64,000 nucleotides of DNA from Harmonia axyridis (GCF_914767665.1 NC_059505.1:37135506-37199505); one strand, 5' to 3'. Numbered from the stretch's first letter, positions 1 to 12,983 are shown. A program made the numbers and translations. The notes: generated by a model not told the origin, from the sequence alone.

Positions 1-1672
1 TACTGAGGAGAGGTCAGACTTTTGATCAAGAGAAAAGGGATGATACATTATTTGGAAATACTCCTAGGACTTTTATGCCTGACAATAATGAAGATAGACT
101 GAAACGAAGCGGTTCTTTTGTAAAAAGTAACATTGTAAAGAAACGCGGATCGATTTTAACCTGTAGCGCTGATGCCAATTGTTTTCAAAGTCCCGATAGA
201 ACTGAAGATGCTCCGCATTCGACTTCAACTCCTGTAGCTTCTACGTCAAGATTTAATACTCAAAGCTCAAGGAAAATTGAGATAATCGACCTTTTTCGAA
301 ACAAAGGTAACCAAGGCCAAACAGACGAACGGACAATCGCAGAAAATAAACCAAAGAATTCCGATAGCGAAGCCACAGACCTCAAACGTGCCGATGCCAA
401 AGATACTACCGAAAACCACAGCCTAAGAACCTTCATATTCAACACGCAGGAAGAAGACAACAAAAGAGACTCCTTGGACCTGGATGAATCTCTTGAGATC
501 CTCACAGCAAGTCAGATGAACGACGGCTTCTCTATAGTCGAGTCAGCCTTCGTCCTGGATGACATGTCTGAACAGAAGAACTTCGCCTTAACACTGCCTC
601 CGTCCAACTTTGAGCTGATGCTGCAAGAAAATGTCACTTTGATAAGCGAGACCACCATCAACCTTGACCTGACCTTGGACACGACTGATAAATCGAAGAA
701 TTTTCATTTTACGCGTATGGATGAGACACCATCTCCTGAAGAACTACCTTTAGATCCAATACCAGTAGTGGGGGTTGAACCTAAGACGGAAAGTGAAAAA
801 TCATCCAAGTCGAATTGCTTCATCACGAGCATCACTAGCATCACTAGTTTGGATACGGGTTACCAAGGTGATGGGGAGATGTCCCGGCCTGGTAGTCGAG
901 GCGCTGATAACTCTCCTTTGACCAGAAGGCCTTTACCACGCCCTGCAAGAAGAGCAGAGGCAATGACTGATTCAGACTTCTTCACAGAAAGTGACGCAGA
1001 CAATCATGAGGAAAACGTGTTGAAAGGTGATAGGAAGGCTCAGATCATCGATGGTACTCTCTACGGAGTAGATCCTCAAGCAGCCGCTGACATCTACGTG
1101 AACAACAGAGAAAACATGGACTCCAGTGGTATCTTCACCGATATAGAGTCAAACACAAGAGCAGAAGAGCTGTTGATGGACGAAAAGATCGACATCTCTC
1201 CAAGCGACACCTCAACGAAGACCCTATCCGAAAACAGCCAAAACAACGTACAAGAGGTGATAGCCAAGAACGAGGAGGCTAAGAAGAAAGAACCGCAGAC
1301 GGAAAATGCCAAGAAGAGATCTACTCCAAGTCCTGCTATTTCCAACACTTCGAGCACTATCTCTCCCAGGCATCTGCCTAGGGATGACTCTGTCAAGAAG
1401 TACAAGACATTGAAAAGGGAGGTTCAGTCAAAGGTGAAGACGTTGCTAGATAATAAGCAATCGCCGAAGCAGGAAAAGAAGGTCCTGAAGAAGCCTACAG
1501 GTAGATGGGATGCTGTTATGAACAAGATCTCCAAGAGTGATAGTAAGACCAATTTCCAAGAGGTTAAGTCCAGAGTTTTCAACAATGTCAATTTGAATAC
1601 GAGCACTCAGTGTGATGCCAAGAAGTTGATTGGTCGACAGGTCAATAATCAGAAGATGCCAAATAATAAATT
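1..1672 (+). CDS. Large coding exon of an unrecognised spliced insect gene (left end outside window)
   Basis: The frame is open from base 3, through the ATG at 75, to base 1672. There a consensus donor GTAAGT (1673-1678) interrupts codon Leu after two bases; the apparent stop at 1674 lies in the intron. About 556 codons are visible and the exon starts before the window, so the ATG at 75 is probably internal. The product is rich in Ser, Thr, Asp, Glu and Lys, has few Cys, and shows no signal peptide, membrane segment or known domain, so it is probably disordered. Landmarks are a GC-richer block coding TSLDTGYQGDGEMSRPG followed by MTDSDFFTESDAD (about 850-1000), an acidic stretch, then a Lys-rich basic end with RWDAVMNKISKSDSK (about 1505-1550). 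I infer a scaffold or cytoskeleton-linked protein, but this is a guess. The codons are more GC-rich than the flanking introns. Confidence 0.85.
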
Positions 1673-3760
1673 GTAAGTTTTTTCTTTTTTCTCTTGCAAA
1701 TGATGGTTTATTTAGAAAATTACACAGATTGACATAAAAGTAAAGAGTACAAGTATGTATATCACTAATAGAGCTTTCAAAACTACATTTGAAGTACCTA
1801 ATTACGAGATGAGTATTTCATTTGAAAAAACTCAAAGTCTTATCTATACAGGGTGTTCTTAAATTGGAGATACAAACAAAAATGGGAGAATCCTTTGATA
1901 GTATCAATATCAATCAATATTTTTTTCCTGAAATCGGTAGCAGATATGAAAAAACTACAAAAAAAAACGAAAATGAAGTGCTAGATCAAAGTTTCTTTTC
2001 ACACTTTTTAAAACACTGTTTAAAACCACTAGAACAAGTTCTGGAGGAAAAAAGCGGGCACTATTCCAAAAAATATATTACCCAGTAGGTTTACAATCGA
2101 AATTGGCATATCACGTGATGTAAACGATAAATTGGATTATAAATATCTTGTAAAGTCTAGATGATATGAGAAAAAAAACTTCTAACAAACTGTAACACTC
2201 TGTATCTCGAAAACATAGATATCGTTCGCAGACCCATTTTGATATGATTTTTTTTTTAATTAACTGGTGAATCTCCCATTTTAGTTTATACTTCCAATTC
2301 AAGAATACCCTGTATGAGTTACTTTATTGGATGCTCCAGATATTCTCTAAGTTAAGTGGAACTGTTGTATGTCAGGTGAAAGGATTTTAAGATACTTTTC
2401 GGCGTCTACGATTCTTTTTTGAGATAAAAGAAACAGTTCTAGAAAATTATCTGAGATTCTTGTCAAGACTCTGTTGATCGTATCATCAGATCTACAGAAA
2501 ATTCAAGAAAAATAACGGAAAAAACTCAATATTTCAATGACCACAGATATAGGTAGATTAAACGTTTCAAGCATCATTGAAAATCATAGAAAACTGAAGC
2601 AGAATATAGATAACAAACCAGATATTTCCGTAACCAAATAAATTTAGTTTATTAATGTAAAATAATCACTGCATGCTGAATTTCTAATTACTGTGTATAT
2701 TTGAACCAGTCGTGGTCAATTTTATCTAGAAGAATGCAACAATTCTCACATTCCTTCATTGTAACAGAATGGGATACTGATAAATTGGTAGTATTATCGA
2801 GAAGATATTATTATTGTGGTAAGGATAGCAAGATGAATTACAAAAGTCATTTCTGTTAATGTAACAAATCGAGAAAGTACGTGACAGAAGAAGTATTGAT
2901 TGATTTGATGCGGATGAAAGTGCATATGTTTATATTTTCATTGATGTTTATTCATCTGCATCATGTGCTGTATATAGAAATTTAAGGTTAAAAATGTTAA
3001 ATTATTTTTGTACAGTGTTCATCATACTAATATATCTTGAGTTTCTACTTTTCATATTTCCCAGGTAGGTTTAAATGTGGATAGTTTGATAATCTGTGTT
3101 TTGACGATATAAAAAGGAATATTATTTCTTATCGATTGAGTGAATGTTTTGATTGAGGGTCAACCTAATACAACAACGCATGAGTTAGGGAACATATGAA
3201 TATGAAATCTTCTATACAGCGATTATTTTCATGATCTACATAATATGGTTACAAATTTCTACTCACCTCGGATATTTTAAAGTTTGAGGACTAAAATTTT
3301 CGTTTCTTTATATTTCTGAATATATCTATATAGTATTTCAATAATTGACGTACTTGTAAAATAATTTCTCATACTTCCTGCAACAATCAACTTCTCTATG
3401 TTGCCAAAATCAATTAAAAATAAACACTAACATTATAACAGAGGGAGCACTGGTGGTAGTTTCATGCTAAACAATGACAGTTATGCTTGAATTTTCTATG
3501 GTTCAGACAACGTAATCAGAACTATAGAAAATTCAAGCAGAATATAAAAAGAAATTAATATTTCAGTAATACCAGTTCCAACTGAGTTCAAATTTTGGTT
3601 GTATATTTGAAAGAACAGTTTCAAGCTGCGCCTAAACACTCTAAAAGATAGCAAATTCAAGTAGAATATCGAAAAAAATAAGAAAAACTCTGACCTGAAG
3701 TAATAGATAGATAGACTGACAAAAATGAATTCTTTTTTGGTAAATTTCGAATGTTTTCAG
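1673..3760 (+). other. Intron 1
   Basis: The intron runs from GTAAGT at 1673 to the pyrimidine-rich TTTTCAG ending at 3760. It holds a MITE at 1849-2312. The rest is AT-rich unique-looking sequence, with a small hairpin near 3486-3540 (ATTTTCTATGGTTC facing GAACTATAGAAAAT). No gene is seen in it. Confidence 0.75.
1849..2312. mobile_element. TA-flanked MITE of the CAGGGTGTTCY family, copy 1
   Basis: The left end reads CAGGGTGTTCTTAAATTGG and the right end, reverse-complemented, CAGGGTATTCTTGAATTGG. Similarity runs on for roughly 45 bp (AATGGGAGA is shared). TA sits on both sides. There is no transposase. Its relatives in this window are 5946-6250, 8296-8996 and 60391-61051. The 88-codon open frame inside is a by-product of low-complexity AT sequence. 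Confidence 0.75.
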
Positions 3761-3876
3761 AAGGAGAGTTCGAACCAGAGTCTCAGGGCTGCCACAAACT
3801 CAGAAAAACAGTAACGCAGGAAGCATCCACAGTTCCCTCAGCGATCTCAGTGCATCTGTCCCAAAAAAGACTGTCG
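3761..3876 (+). CDS. Internal coding exon 2 of the same gene
   Basis: The acceptor is TTTTCAG ending at 3760 and the donor is GTGAGT at 3877. The first base completes the Leu codon split at the end of the previous exon. The frame then reads RRVRTRVSGLPQTQKN and later SSLSDLSASVPKKTV without a stop, leaving one base (phase 1) for the next exon. The composition (Arg, Ser, Lys) matches the basic end of exon 1. Continuity of phase on both sides is the main evidence. No domain was recognised. Confidence 0.85.
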
Positions 3877-5945
3877 GTGAGTATAATAGCATATTTTTAC
3901 CTATAATAATTTACGTGGTTGAGATAGTATCCAGCAAAATGGCATTAAGTCGTGTCTGTAATGTTGATTGGTTTTCTAAGTGAAGCGTGACTTCTGTATT
4001 TCTCTGGTATATCATACTCAATACCGGATATTCCTGAAGGTCTGAACGTTTCAGTATTTCAGACGGGTTTTGAACTTGGATGGAATTATAAGAAGGTTGC
4101 GTTGAGAAGAAGAAAAATAAACATTCTGATTTCTTCGGTTGGAGAGAAAGTAAAGTTATACAGAATTTAGTAATCTTTTGTATACAGGGTGATTCACCGG
4201 GATGGCCTATTAGACGTTTATGGAAAACTAATCATAATTTTGAGCTGAAAACTTGCATATTGGGGTTTGAGGCAACTATCTTTCTTCCTGAAATATTTTC
4301 AAATCTTTACAACTCCCGATTATACCAGAAACAGACTACTACTTCCTTATTTCAAATAGCACACCCAGTATATTATTGCATAATTAGATAGCTTTTTGAC
4401 GAAAATTTCGGCAATATGCCATACCTTGGGAAAAACTGAATGGTTCATGAGTTAATGGGATTCTTATGAAAAAAAAGGTGGCTTGATGGAAATTTATTGT
4501 AATCAGAATTGAATGAAATTTATTCTATTTCAACTTTTTGATTATACAGTCTGTTAGTGAATGAGTACGACAAACTTCTGGTTATCAATTGTTGTTCCGA
4601 AAGTAAACGTAAATAAAACACACTCTCATTTAGAATATCGATCAAATTTTTATTTCAATAGAAAGCTTTGGCATTTCCATTATGTGTGGAATACAAAATC
4701 ATTTAATTGCCCATTTGCTCTCTTACTAAGACTTGAATCCTCGTAATACTGAGTAGGATTGATCTTTTTGATGTATGGAGATGCAAATCCAGATGCAAAA
4801 TACGCCATTGCGTGCCTTGAGAGAGGTCCAAATGTTATGCGCGCCGAGGAATGGATGAATTTGGATCTTTTTTTAACACTTATTGTTATGCAAACAACGG
4901 TGAGGTATTCGAATTGTAAATCTGAAGAAGCTACTGTGTTACTTGTTGTTAAAAAATGGAAATTGAATAACTGTCATTTAATTTAATATTGTCAATGTTA
5001 GTAAACCATTACCCAGATTTAAATAGCATTTAAGTCAGTAGATATTGAACCTGATAATCCAGTATGTATTGACATAATTTAATAATAATTCCCTTTATTT
5101 CTGACCTCATTACAATCAATAGAGTGTTTCAACTGCTCATCCCAAAGTATTATTCTACTGTTTCTTGACCTTGGGAAAAAGGTCAGGAAAAAACAATAGC
5201 TGAACCAATTCAATGCCCACAATGCGTAAATTTGGAAGTAGTATCTACTAGTATCTAGTAGTTTGGTGTTACCAAAAATGGAACCGTTGAGGAAGTAGAC
5301 ATAGCCATTCATATTTCAACACGTATAAATATTTATCCAACTCCATATAAGTTTGCTTTGCGATTTCTACTACTAAGGTTGTACTAATTGCCAATACATA
5401 ACCACTCCATGAATTGAGTGTTTGTTTCTATAGAAACAGGGAAATGCATTTGATTTATCTCGCTTAACATTCTTAGATATCAATCTGGCAGTATTCGGTT
5501 GAATACTGAATGAACTTGGAAAAATTGGGCTAGTTTTTCACGTTTTATAATTCTTCTTTATCGCAAAATATAAATGGATAAATCGTAATATAAATTATAT
5601 GAATTCAAAAAATGTAATGGGAAGTTGACGTCAATTTAAGCGTTAAATTCCTACAGGGTGTACAAGAGTAGATGCAACAAACTGTAACAATATTCTATGG
5701 TTCTACTCGTCAGAGGCAGACATTTAAAAAAAAATTATGATAGCACTCATGTGGAGTCAGGAGCTTTTGAGCGTTCGTTATTCATGCGTCAATTACTCTC
5801 TTGGAGACCACAAACTTGAATATAGGTAGTGCTTTCTTCATTTTCGTTCGAAAAGACAGCAATCTCCATTTGACCTATAACATCTCAGTTTGTCAGCTGT
5901 ATTCTCGAGTCAATTTTTACCCAACAACGAATATAATATATAAGT

Positions 5946-6250
5946 ATAGGGTGTTCCCAAATTGGAGGTACAAAGGAAAATGAGTTATTCCGTGAGATAC
6001 AGGGTGTTTCTTGTAGTCCTACTTTTTTGTGATGATTATACCAGTTTATCGAATTTTTATTAATATTCGCTACACATTGGGTGAATAAGTACCAAAACTT
6101 ATAATTAATTAATTCATCACAGTTTACTAACTGGATCCTTGTAATAATTTCGATTTTCCTGAGGATTACTAGAGAATTGTTTGAAATTTTTTCATCTAAA
6201 TCGGACAAAACTACAAGCTACCAAAAAGTGTAGTACTGGACTTCTGTTTT
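5946..6250 (+). mobile_element. Partial MITE, CAGGGTGTTCY family, copy 3
   Basis: It starts AGGGTGTTCCCAAATTGGAG, then has GAGATACAGGGTGTTTCTTG and a stretch (TAGTCCTACTTTTTTGTG and onward) shared with 8404-8700 and 60510-60740. The right end is missing. Confidence 0.65.
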
Positions 6251-6821
6251 CCGGAAATCAGTTAGAAATTGAGGTTTTTCCTTAGTTCAAGTTTTTCCTC
6301 GATAATTCTTTCAGTTTTCATTTAAGGTATAGGGTTTGCTTAGGTAGTCATACTCTTTTTATACGCAGATTGACTGAAGGAATAAAAAAATATGGATCTT
6401 ATTTGGAAATATTTGATTTGATGATTTTGAGTTTTGTTCAAGATCATGATCTTCTTATAAACACCCTGTACATTCTTGGTCCAAACCAAAATTATAATAC
6501 TTCATATTGGCAGATTCGAAAATGAACAAGGTTTTTTGAAAAACACTTTTTCTGCAGTAATATTCAAAACAATGTGAGACCTATTCGCAACCATTTTATC
6601 CATAAGAATCTCATTAACTCATGAACCGTTGAGTTTATACTCAAGGTATGGCACATTGCTGAAATTGTAATCAAATAAGATAACTGATGATGCAATAACA
6701 TACTGGGGGTGCCTTTTGAAATAAGAAGATATCAGTATGTTTCCGATATAACCGAAAGTTGTATAGGTCTGAGAATATTTAAGCAAGAATAGTTACATTT
6801 TTTTTACTAGGCCGCAAAGTA

Positions 6822-6904
6822 GTAGATTGGCTGCCGCGGCTGATAGTTCATAGCCGAGCGTAGCGAGGCAAGCAAAAGGAATTCAGCCAAGGCAGTCAAT
6901 CTAC
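6822..6904. repeat. Compact GC-rich hairpin, 22-bp arms
   Basis: The arms are 6822-6843 (GTAGATTGGCTGCCGC...) and 6883-6904, complementary at 19 of 22 positions. The loop contains a second small dyad, CGAGCGTAGCGAG. It lies inside the ~520-bp segment inserted in the right arm of the 4185-7438 element and is strikingly GC-rich for this window. Function unknown. Confidence 0.6.
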
Positions 6905-7499
6905 AGTTGAACATATGATTTTTTCTTCGATTGTTTATAATGATACATGTTGGATATTGAATTTGCAAATTATTACAATTCCATTTTTTTATTTTTCCTG
7001 TAGTGATAGATTAAAACGAAATTCAATAGTAATCGCAATTGTTGTAATGGTTGGTTGCTATGGAAATGTATATGAAATGTCCATGATAAATATAGTTTGA
7101 CAAATTATGAAATATCTGTCAGTTTTTTGAAAAAATATCGTATATATTAATAATAGGACAGTGATAGCGACTTACTCCTCCAGAAATAAGGAAGGTGGCA
7201 AAAAATATAGATTGTCAGAAAATGTCGAATGTTTTATTCGCATTGAGAATACTCATTTTGCTGCCTAGGCAGGAGAAGTAATACTTTGCTGATTGATATG
7301 TGTCTGCAAAATCAATATTTGCAGTTAATCAGAAAAAAAGATTATTGTCTGAAACCCTAATATGGAAATTTTCATCACAAAATTATGATTAGTTTTACAT
7401 AAACGTCTAATATAGACCATCGCTGTGAATCACCCTGTATAGTGAAAAAAAGAAAATAACGAACTGTAGTATAAAATTCGGACTTTTCTTAATAAACCC

Positions 7500-8050
7500 T
7501 GGGGCTCTGTGTTACTTATTTGATTTTTCCAAACCAAACAAACCACAACCCTCTTTTACTAAACACCTAAAACCCAAAGGACAACAATCACAACAACCTC
7601 TTATCAGCTGTTCTCGCCGTCTCAGGTATACCAACAAAACACCGTTCGAATTTCACGAACTAACCTCCTCCAATAGCAACCTCCTCGATTCCAGCGATCT
7701 CCGTCCGTCCGAATCCGATGATAGTCCTTTTAAAACGTCAGTCGTGCCAACGTTACAGCACGGTGCGCGTCATTGCAGTGTGTCGGGTCGACGGAACCCC
7801 TTTTTCGCGTGTTCGTACAAAAACAGGTGCGGTAATTTTAGATTGACGTACAGCGGTGGTTATTTCTGAAAATCTTCGCGTCTTCGTCTTGTTAAAACTC
7901 TGAACGGTGTCAACACCACCGGAGTGGTTCTGCCTATTTCGGAACAGTGCGTTTTTTCTTTCTGTGTTTCGTGCGCGAAATACATAGAGTGTGTCCTATG
8001 CATCCGATGTTGGCGAGGCGTTTGGATGAAGATCGGGTATTTATGCTTTA
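7500..8050 (+). promoter_or_regulatory. GC/CpG-rich intronic island, candidate alternative promoter and first exon
   Basis: The base composition is much more GC- and CpG-rich than the flanks (CGTCGT, CGGTGCGCGTC, TCGGGTCGACGG), and no inverted repeats or transposon ends are seen. An ATG at 7718 opens 36 codons plus one base up to CAG|GTGCGG (donor GT at 7827). This is phase 1, as in the other alternative first exons of this gene. A second possibility is ATG 7998 with donor GTATTT at 8037, but that would be phase 0 and would not fit the downstream acceptor. A 109-base open frame is not strong evidence, so I call a promoter-like island with a possible coding start. The motif CAGGTATACCAACA (7623-7636) recurs in the island at 59.6 kb. 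Confidence 0.4.
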
Positions 8051-8295
8051 TTGGTCTTTATCCACTTGAGGATGTTTACGGTGGTGCCTGATTGTCTTTA
8101 TTGTCGCAGATTTGATGCAAATTGGGGTTTGCAGATGGTATTTTTTATGACAGTTACATATGTCAGTTTATTTTTGGGTATGGAGTGAGTCGCGATTGAG
8201 TCAGGGCCTACTTTTGTAAACGGTCTTACCAACCGGTGGTGTTGCGAAAAATGCTGACGTTGAAAAGTTGAAGAAAAACTTTCAAGGTGAAAATG
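8051..8295. other. Intronic sequence, nothing recognised
   Basis: Ordinary intron sequence between the CpG-rich island and the next MITE. Confidence 0.5.
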
Positions 8296-8996
8296 CAGGG
8301 TGTTCCTTAATTGGAGGTACAAAGGATAATGAGAGATTCTTTGGATCATTTTAAGAGAGAAAGGACCTATAAACATGGGCCTGCAAACGCTTTGTTTTCG
8401 AGATACAGGGTGTCTCTTGTAGTCCTAGTGCTCGTCCTAATGTTTTGTGATGATTATAAGTTTATCGCATCTTTATTAAACATCGCTATAGATTGTGTAA
8501 ATAAGTACCAAAACTTAAAGTTAATTTAATCATCACAGCTTACTAACTGGATCTCCCGAGGGATCTCCATAATAATTTGGATTTTCCTGAGGATTACTAG
8601 AGAATTGTTTCAAATTTTTGTCTCGAAATCGGTAGCAGACACGACAAAACTATAAGAAACTAAAAAGTTTAGTACTGAACCAAAGTCTTTTTAACATTTT
8701 TCTAGAGGAAAGAAGTTGACACTGAAAAAGAAAAAATATCACCCTGTAGATTTGCATTCAAAATTAGCATATCACATGATGATAACTTTGAATTGGAATA
8801 TCTATGCCAAATTCAAGTTGAATATCTAATGAAGAAAAAGCGCTATGAGAAAAAAACTTGAAAAAAAAAAGAACTTCAACACCCTCTATCTCGAAAACAA
8901 AGCTTTTGCGGGCCCATGTGTTATAGGACTATTATTCTTCAAATGATCCGAGCAATCTGTCATTTTCATTCGTACCTCCAATTCAGGAACACCCAG
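8296..8996. mobile_element. MITE, CAGGGTGTTCY family, copy 2 with long (~115 bp) inverted ends
   Basis: The left end is CAGGGTGTTCCTTAATTGG and the right end, reverse-complemented, CTGGGTGTTCCTGAATTGG. Matching continues through GGACCTATAAACATGGGCC and CTTTGTTTTCGAGATA to a second internal CAGGGTGT at 8405-8415, mirrored at about 8880. Each arm thus holds the terminal motif twice, at the tip and about 105 bp inward. There is no coding capacity. Confidence 0.75.
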
Positions 8997-11844
8997 TAAT
9001 TGTTGAGTCCAATAATAAAATACTTAACGAGGAAATTTATGTTTTGTATAGAGAAGTGGGGTGTTTTGTATCATAGATTCACACTTTTTTATAGATGGAA
9101 CATTATTTACAGCTGATGCACAGCCTACTCGTTTTTGTCAAAAAAAGCTATAGTCAGTTATAGTTATTCTTGAAAAATGGTTTTTACTTTTTCAATCCCT
9201 TTATAATCCAATCTTTCATTTCAGTTTCTCTCGAATTATAATTTATTTTTTACTGTTCAGTTTGATCTGCTATAAAATTCGTATAAAATAATGTTTTTCC
9301 AATTTTTAAAGTATTCTTCGTTAGGATAGTAGTAAAAATTGTAAACCAATGGTTCTTGATAAGTATGTTAAGTATCAATTCGCAATGATGTTTTGAAATG
9401 AGTAAATATTAATTTCAAAGACTCATTTACATTATTTCCATATAGGTGAAGCTAATAAAACATTGATGAAAATGTCAATATTGCGAAATAACAAAACAAA
9501 TCTGTTGTGATCACGACGTAGTTGTTTTAATGTCAAATATAGAAAGGAAGAAACAACAAAAAATTAAAATGCAAAATAAATAAAATTAGACAAGACAATT
9601 CAATTTAGGAATCATATCTCCTCGCATATATCGATAAAAATTTATCGCCTTGTCTTCTTTGGTTTTTTTTTGTTTTCACATATGATTTGTTCTTCATATC
9701 TGACATATTTCTGTGTTGGATGGGCTGATGTTGATATCTATGTTGTTTTTTCTTCTGAGATATAATTGTTGGTTGTGTTTACCTATAATTGTCTATATCT
9801 CTACAAAATTGGCTTCCTTTTCGTTTATTTCAATATTTTTATATTTTTTTTAATGTTTTTATAAACTATGGATTCATCTGGGATAAAAATGTTGGTCCTT
9901 ACCTGTTTTTCGGCTTACTTTCTTTTTATTTCAGTAGAAATTTTGATACCTCCAAAAATGGGTTTTCAAAACAATAAAGTTTCGGGAATTTGAAGGATTT
10001 TTTCTTAAGATTTTTGTGTTTCTAACCAGAAATTTATTGACGTCGTGCTAAATCCATTAGTGTTCCTCACACAAATCTGCCCTGCAAATTACAGTCTCCC
10101 ACCTTCTTCACTAGAATACTACTTCCAATCTAATAACAAAAGCAGGAAATATCGAAAACACAGAATTCATCTATTCAATCTATACAACTTGGAAACCCAT
10201 AAAATCGTATTCTTGGTAATATAAGGCATAATCTCCAGTTATCGTTAACAAGAAACAATACATAAAACCGCCGATGTGGAAAACAATAGATTCTGAACAG
10301 AACCATACCAAACCTGAATGTACAACCCAGTACAAAATTTATATGGAACGAATCAAATTAGGGTCTACACGAATTTACTGTTGTATTTTCAAAACATTTA
10401 ACAATAAAAATCATTTACATTAGATAGAACTTTGAGGGCAAATCCGGGTGCAAATATTAGATATTGTTCAGATTGATTTATTTCGATTCGATACATACAG
10501 TTAGAATATGCAGGTGTGTATAGTGAAAAGATATATGGCATATGGCCAACTATTCACAATAGAATTTTCGACATCCCTTCTGTTAACACTAGCTACAAAC
10601 CTTTCTTTGTATTTCGCTTTTATATCCCTTTGTGACTTTGTCTGTTGTGATAAATTAGTTTGAGCTTTAACATATTTATCTCATCAATTTTGCCGAGAAT
10701 TTTGCCTTCATTCTGAGTGATTTTCCACAGAGATCGTTGATTTAAATTTTAGAAGAAGCTTTATCACTTTTTAATAACCATCATTTTTTTTTTGATTCCT
10801 TGATCATGCAATTTGCAGATTCCACGATGAAAGTCTGTCCAAGATGAAGTCTGAAAATTATTCGAAAAACCAAATGATGGACTTAGGAGTTAATTCAACA
10901 TTATGTTGATGTTTTGTTTATTAATAATAGTTGAATATTAGCAAAATCTTATCTGGATGATTTTCTATCGACTTTTTCAACCATATCAATATCTTACAAA
11001 ATATTCCGATTTCTGATAGTGAAACAGATGATCATTTCATAAAATTAATTGATGGTAATCTATGCACTGACACAATAGGGAAGAAATACCGAGGAAGCCT
11101 TACATAATATACATTAGCATACTGTGTATCTTGTACGATCGATGCAAATAATACATTTTTCCATTTGAAACTGATAAGTTCGCAAGCATTGTTCTCATTA
11201 CTTAATCCGAGACTTAATCCAAAGGCATGATATCATGTTCAGATCAATTTTTCAATGAATGCAGAAATTTGAATGGAGTTAAGGAGGTCATAGGCTAACT
11301 AGATACTCCAATGCTGTAATCGTATGGGATGAGCAACTAATTTAAATAATTTCTTCGCTAATTAGATAGTTATATACTGCATATGAGGTGACTATTTTTG
11401 TATTTGTTGACTTTGACGTCATTTCGAAGCCATCCATTCAGCAATTTTTCATCATGGCTTTGTTTTCCTACAATTGATTCCAGAAAAAAATTGGAAAAGT
11501 ACTAACTCAAATTCAAGAGTTTATTCAAATTAGTATTCATGTGCTTTTTTTCACGGAATTTCCCATGAAAATTCAAATAGTTCTTTTATAATCGAGTGAA
11601 AATTTCTAATTGATATTATCTAAAATTTTCAAGGTTACATGGAGCACGTAATACTTACAGCACAATGTTATTTATCCTTTTTTCTTAAACAATTTTCTGC
11701 ATATTCATAAGATTTTTATTCGTTTAATATTTGCCATTATATTTATGGTGAAAATTGATAACTATTTTCTCGTATGGAAGCTTCATAGCTCAGTCTGAAC
11801 TTTATCCATGAACTTCATATGTATTCACAAAATTTCTGTGAAAT
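8997..11844. other. AT-rich intron, no feature seen
   Basis: About 2.85 kb of AT-rich sequence without long open frames, transposon ends or obvious repeats. The 62-codon T-rich frame near 9789 looks like chance. Confidence 0.55.
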
Positions 11845-11979
11845 CATAGAGTAATAAACATGGACAGAGGAAGTATACGCAGTTTTCTCATGTCCCCAAC
11901 ATGGTTAGATTACGTTGTCGGATTGTGATATATTTTCCAATCCACAATTTCACTATATTGTTATTAATGTATACTAGTA

Positions 11980-12192
11980 CGCCCATAGATCTACCTTGTA
12001 GGTAGATCAATATATCCTGTAGATCTACCTAATAGGTAGATCAATGTTGTCCATAGATCTACCTTGTAGGTAGATCAATGTTGCCCACAGATCTACCTTG
12101 TAGGTAGATCAATGTTGTCCATAGATCTACCTTGTAGGTAGATCATCATAGCCCATAGATCTACCTTTTAGGTTGATCAATATAGCCCATAG
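11980..12192. repeat. Palindrome array 1 (34-bp units)
   Basis: There are six units of about 34 bp, each with GATCTACCT - 3-nt loop - AGGTAGATC, followed by AATGTTGTCCATA-type spacers. Loops vary (TGT, AAT) while stems stay paired. The last unit is degenerate (GGTTGATC). Confidence 0.9.
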
Positions 12193-12902
12193 ATCCATAT
12201 TTTTTCATTCATAAATACTTCCATATCTCCTGTAAAATCGATATCGCACTGTATAAAAAATATTCATCGCACGTATATCTTCGCAAATTATGCAAGAGAA
12301 AACAAATCTAAAGCTCTTATTCCAATTTCCAGATTTCATAAGGTCTCGATTTTCCAGAAATGTATAATTGGTGCTTGAAAATTGTACACCCTGTATATAA
12401 TCGACAATCCCCACCTGTATACCTTCAAGAATTATGCAATTGAATGATAACCTATAGAGCTAACATGACAACTATAAGAAAAATTTTCAGTTCTCCAGAG
12501 ACATTTCGGAAATTGTACACTCTGTATAAACGTTATTCATCGCACGTATATCTTCGCAAATTATGTGAGAGAAATCTAACTTGAAATTTCAATTTTCAGA
12601 TTTCATAAGTTTTCAATTTTACAGAAAAGCATAATCGGCGCTCGAAAATTGTACACCCTGTATAATATGGTCAATTTATCGAAAAACCTCCAATGGGCAA
12701 CTTGAAAAAAAACAATGTATAATCGTTATTCTTATATGTACTTTGAAAATCGGAAAAACATAATTATATGTGTATACTACGAAATCATTCACACAATAGA
12801 CTAAACAAAAAATTGATCCATTTCAATAATCCGAAGCATTCACCGCCAAATAATATAAAAATCAATAACTGGCGAAAAATTAAGAAAAAAAAAATTATCA
12901 CC

Positions 12903-12983
12903 TGCTGCAAGATTTGAACTCGCATCCCAAAAGAGACCTCAGATTGTACGACCGCATCCCTAACGACCCGGCCACACTGCCTT
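12903..12983 (-). pseudogene. tRNA-like segment in higher-order repeat 1
   Basis: On the minus strand an A-box-like TGGCCGGGTCGTTAGG is followed at tRNA-like distance by a T-arm GCGAG-TTCAAAT-CTTGC whose stem pairs. The long gap between them is like a type-II (Ser/Leu) tRNA. The acceptor ends do not pair and no anticodon can be assigned, so this is a tRNA relic or SINE-type head rather than a gene. Confidence 0.5.

Larger units (their letters stand above)
4185..7438. mobile_element. Pair of inverted CAGGGTGATTCAC repeats (one element or two facing MITEs)
   Basis: The left arm (4185 to about 4490) begins CAGGGTGATTCACCGGGATGG. The right arm (about 6585 to 7438), read on the other strand, begins CAGGGTGATTCACAGCGATGG. 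The arms match over about 300 bp, and TA borders both outer ends. The right arm carries an extra ~520 bp at about 6800-7310 that the left arm lacks. Between the arms lie ~2 kb with a partial copy of another MITE (5946-6250) and no recognisable gene. The sequence does not say whether this is one 3.25-kb element or two separate insertions in opposite orientation. Confidence 0.6.

Noticed and set aside
1822..2088. 88-codon frame
   Set aside because: Lies within a MITE and its inverted ends; not a gene.
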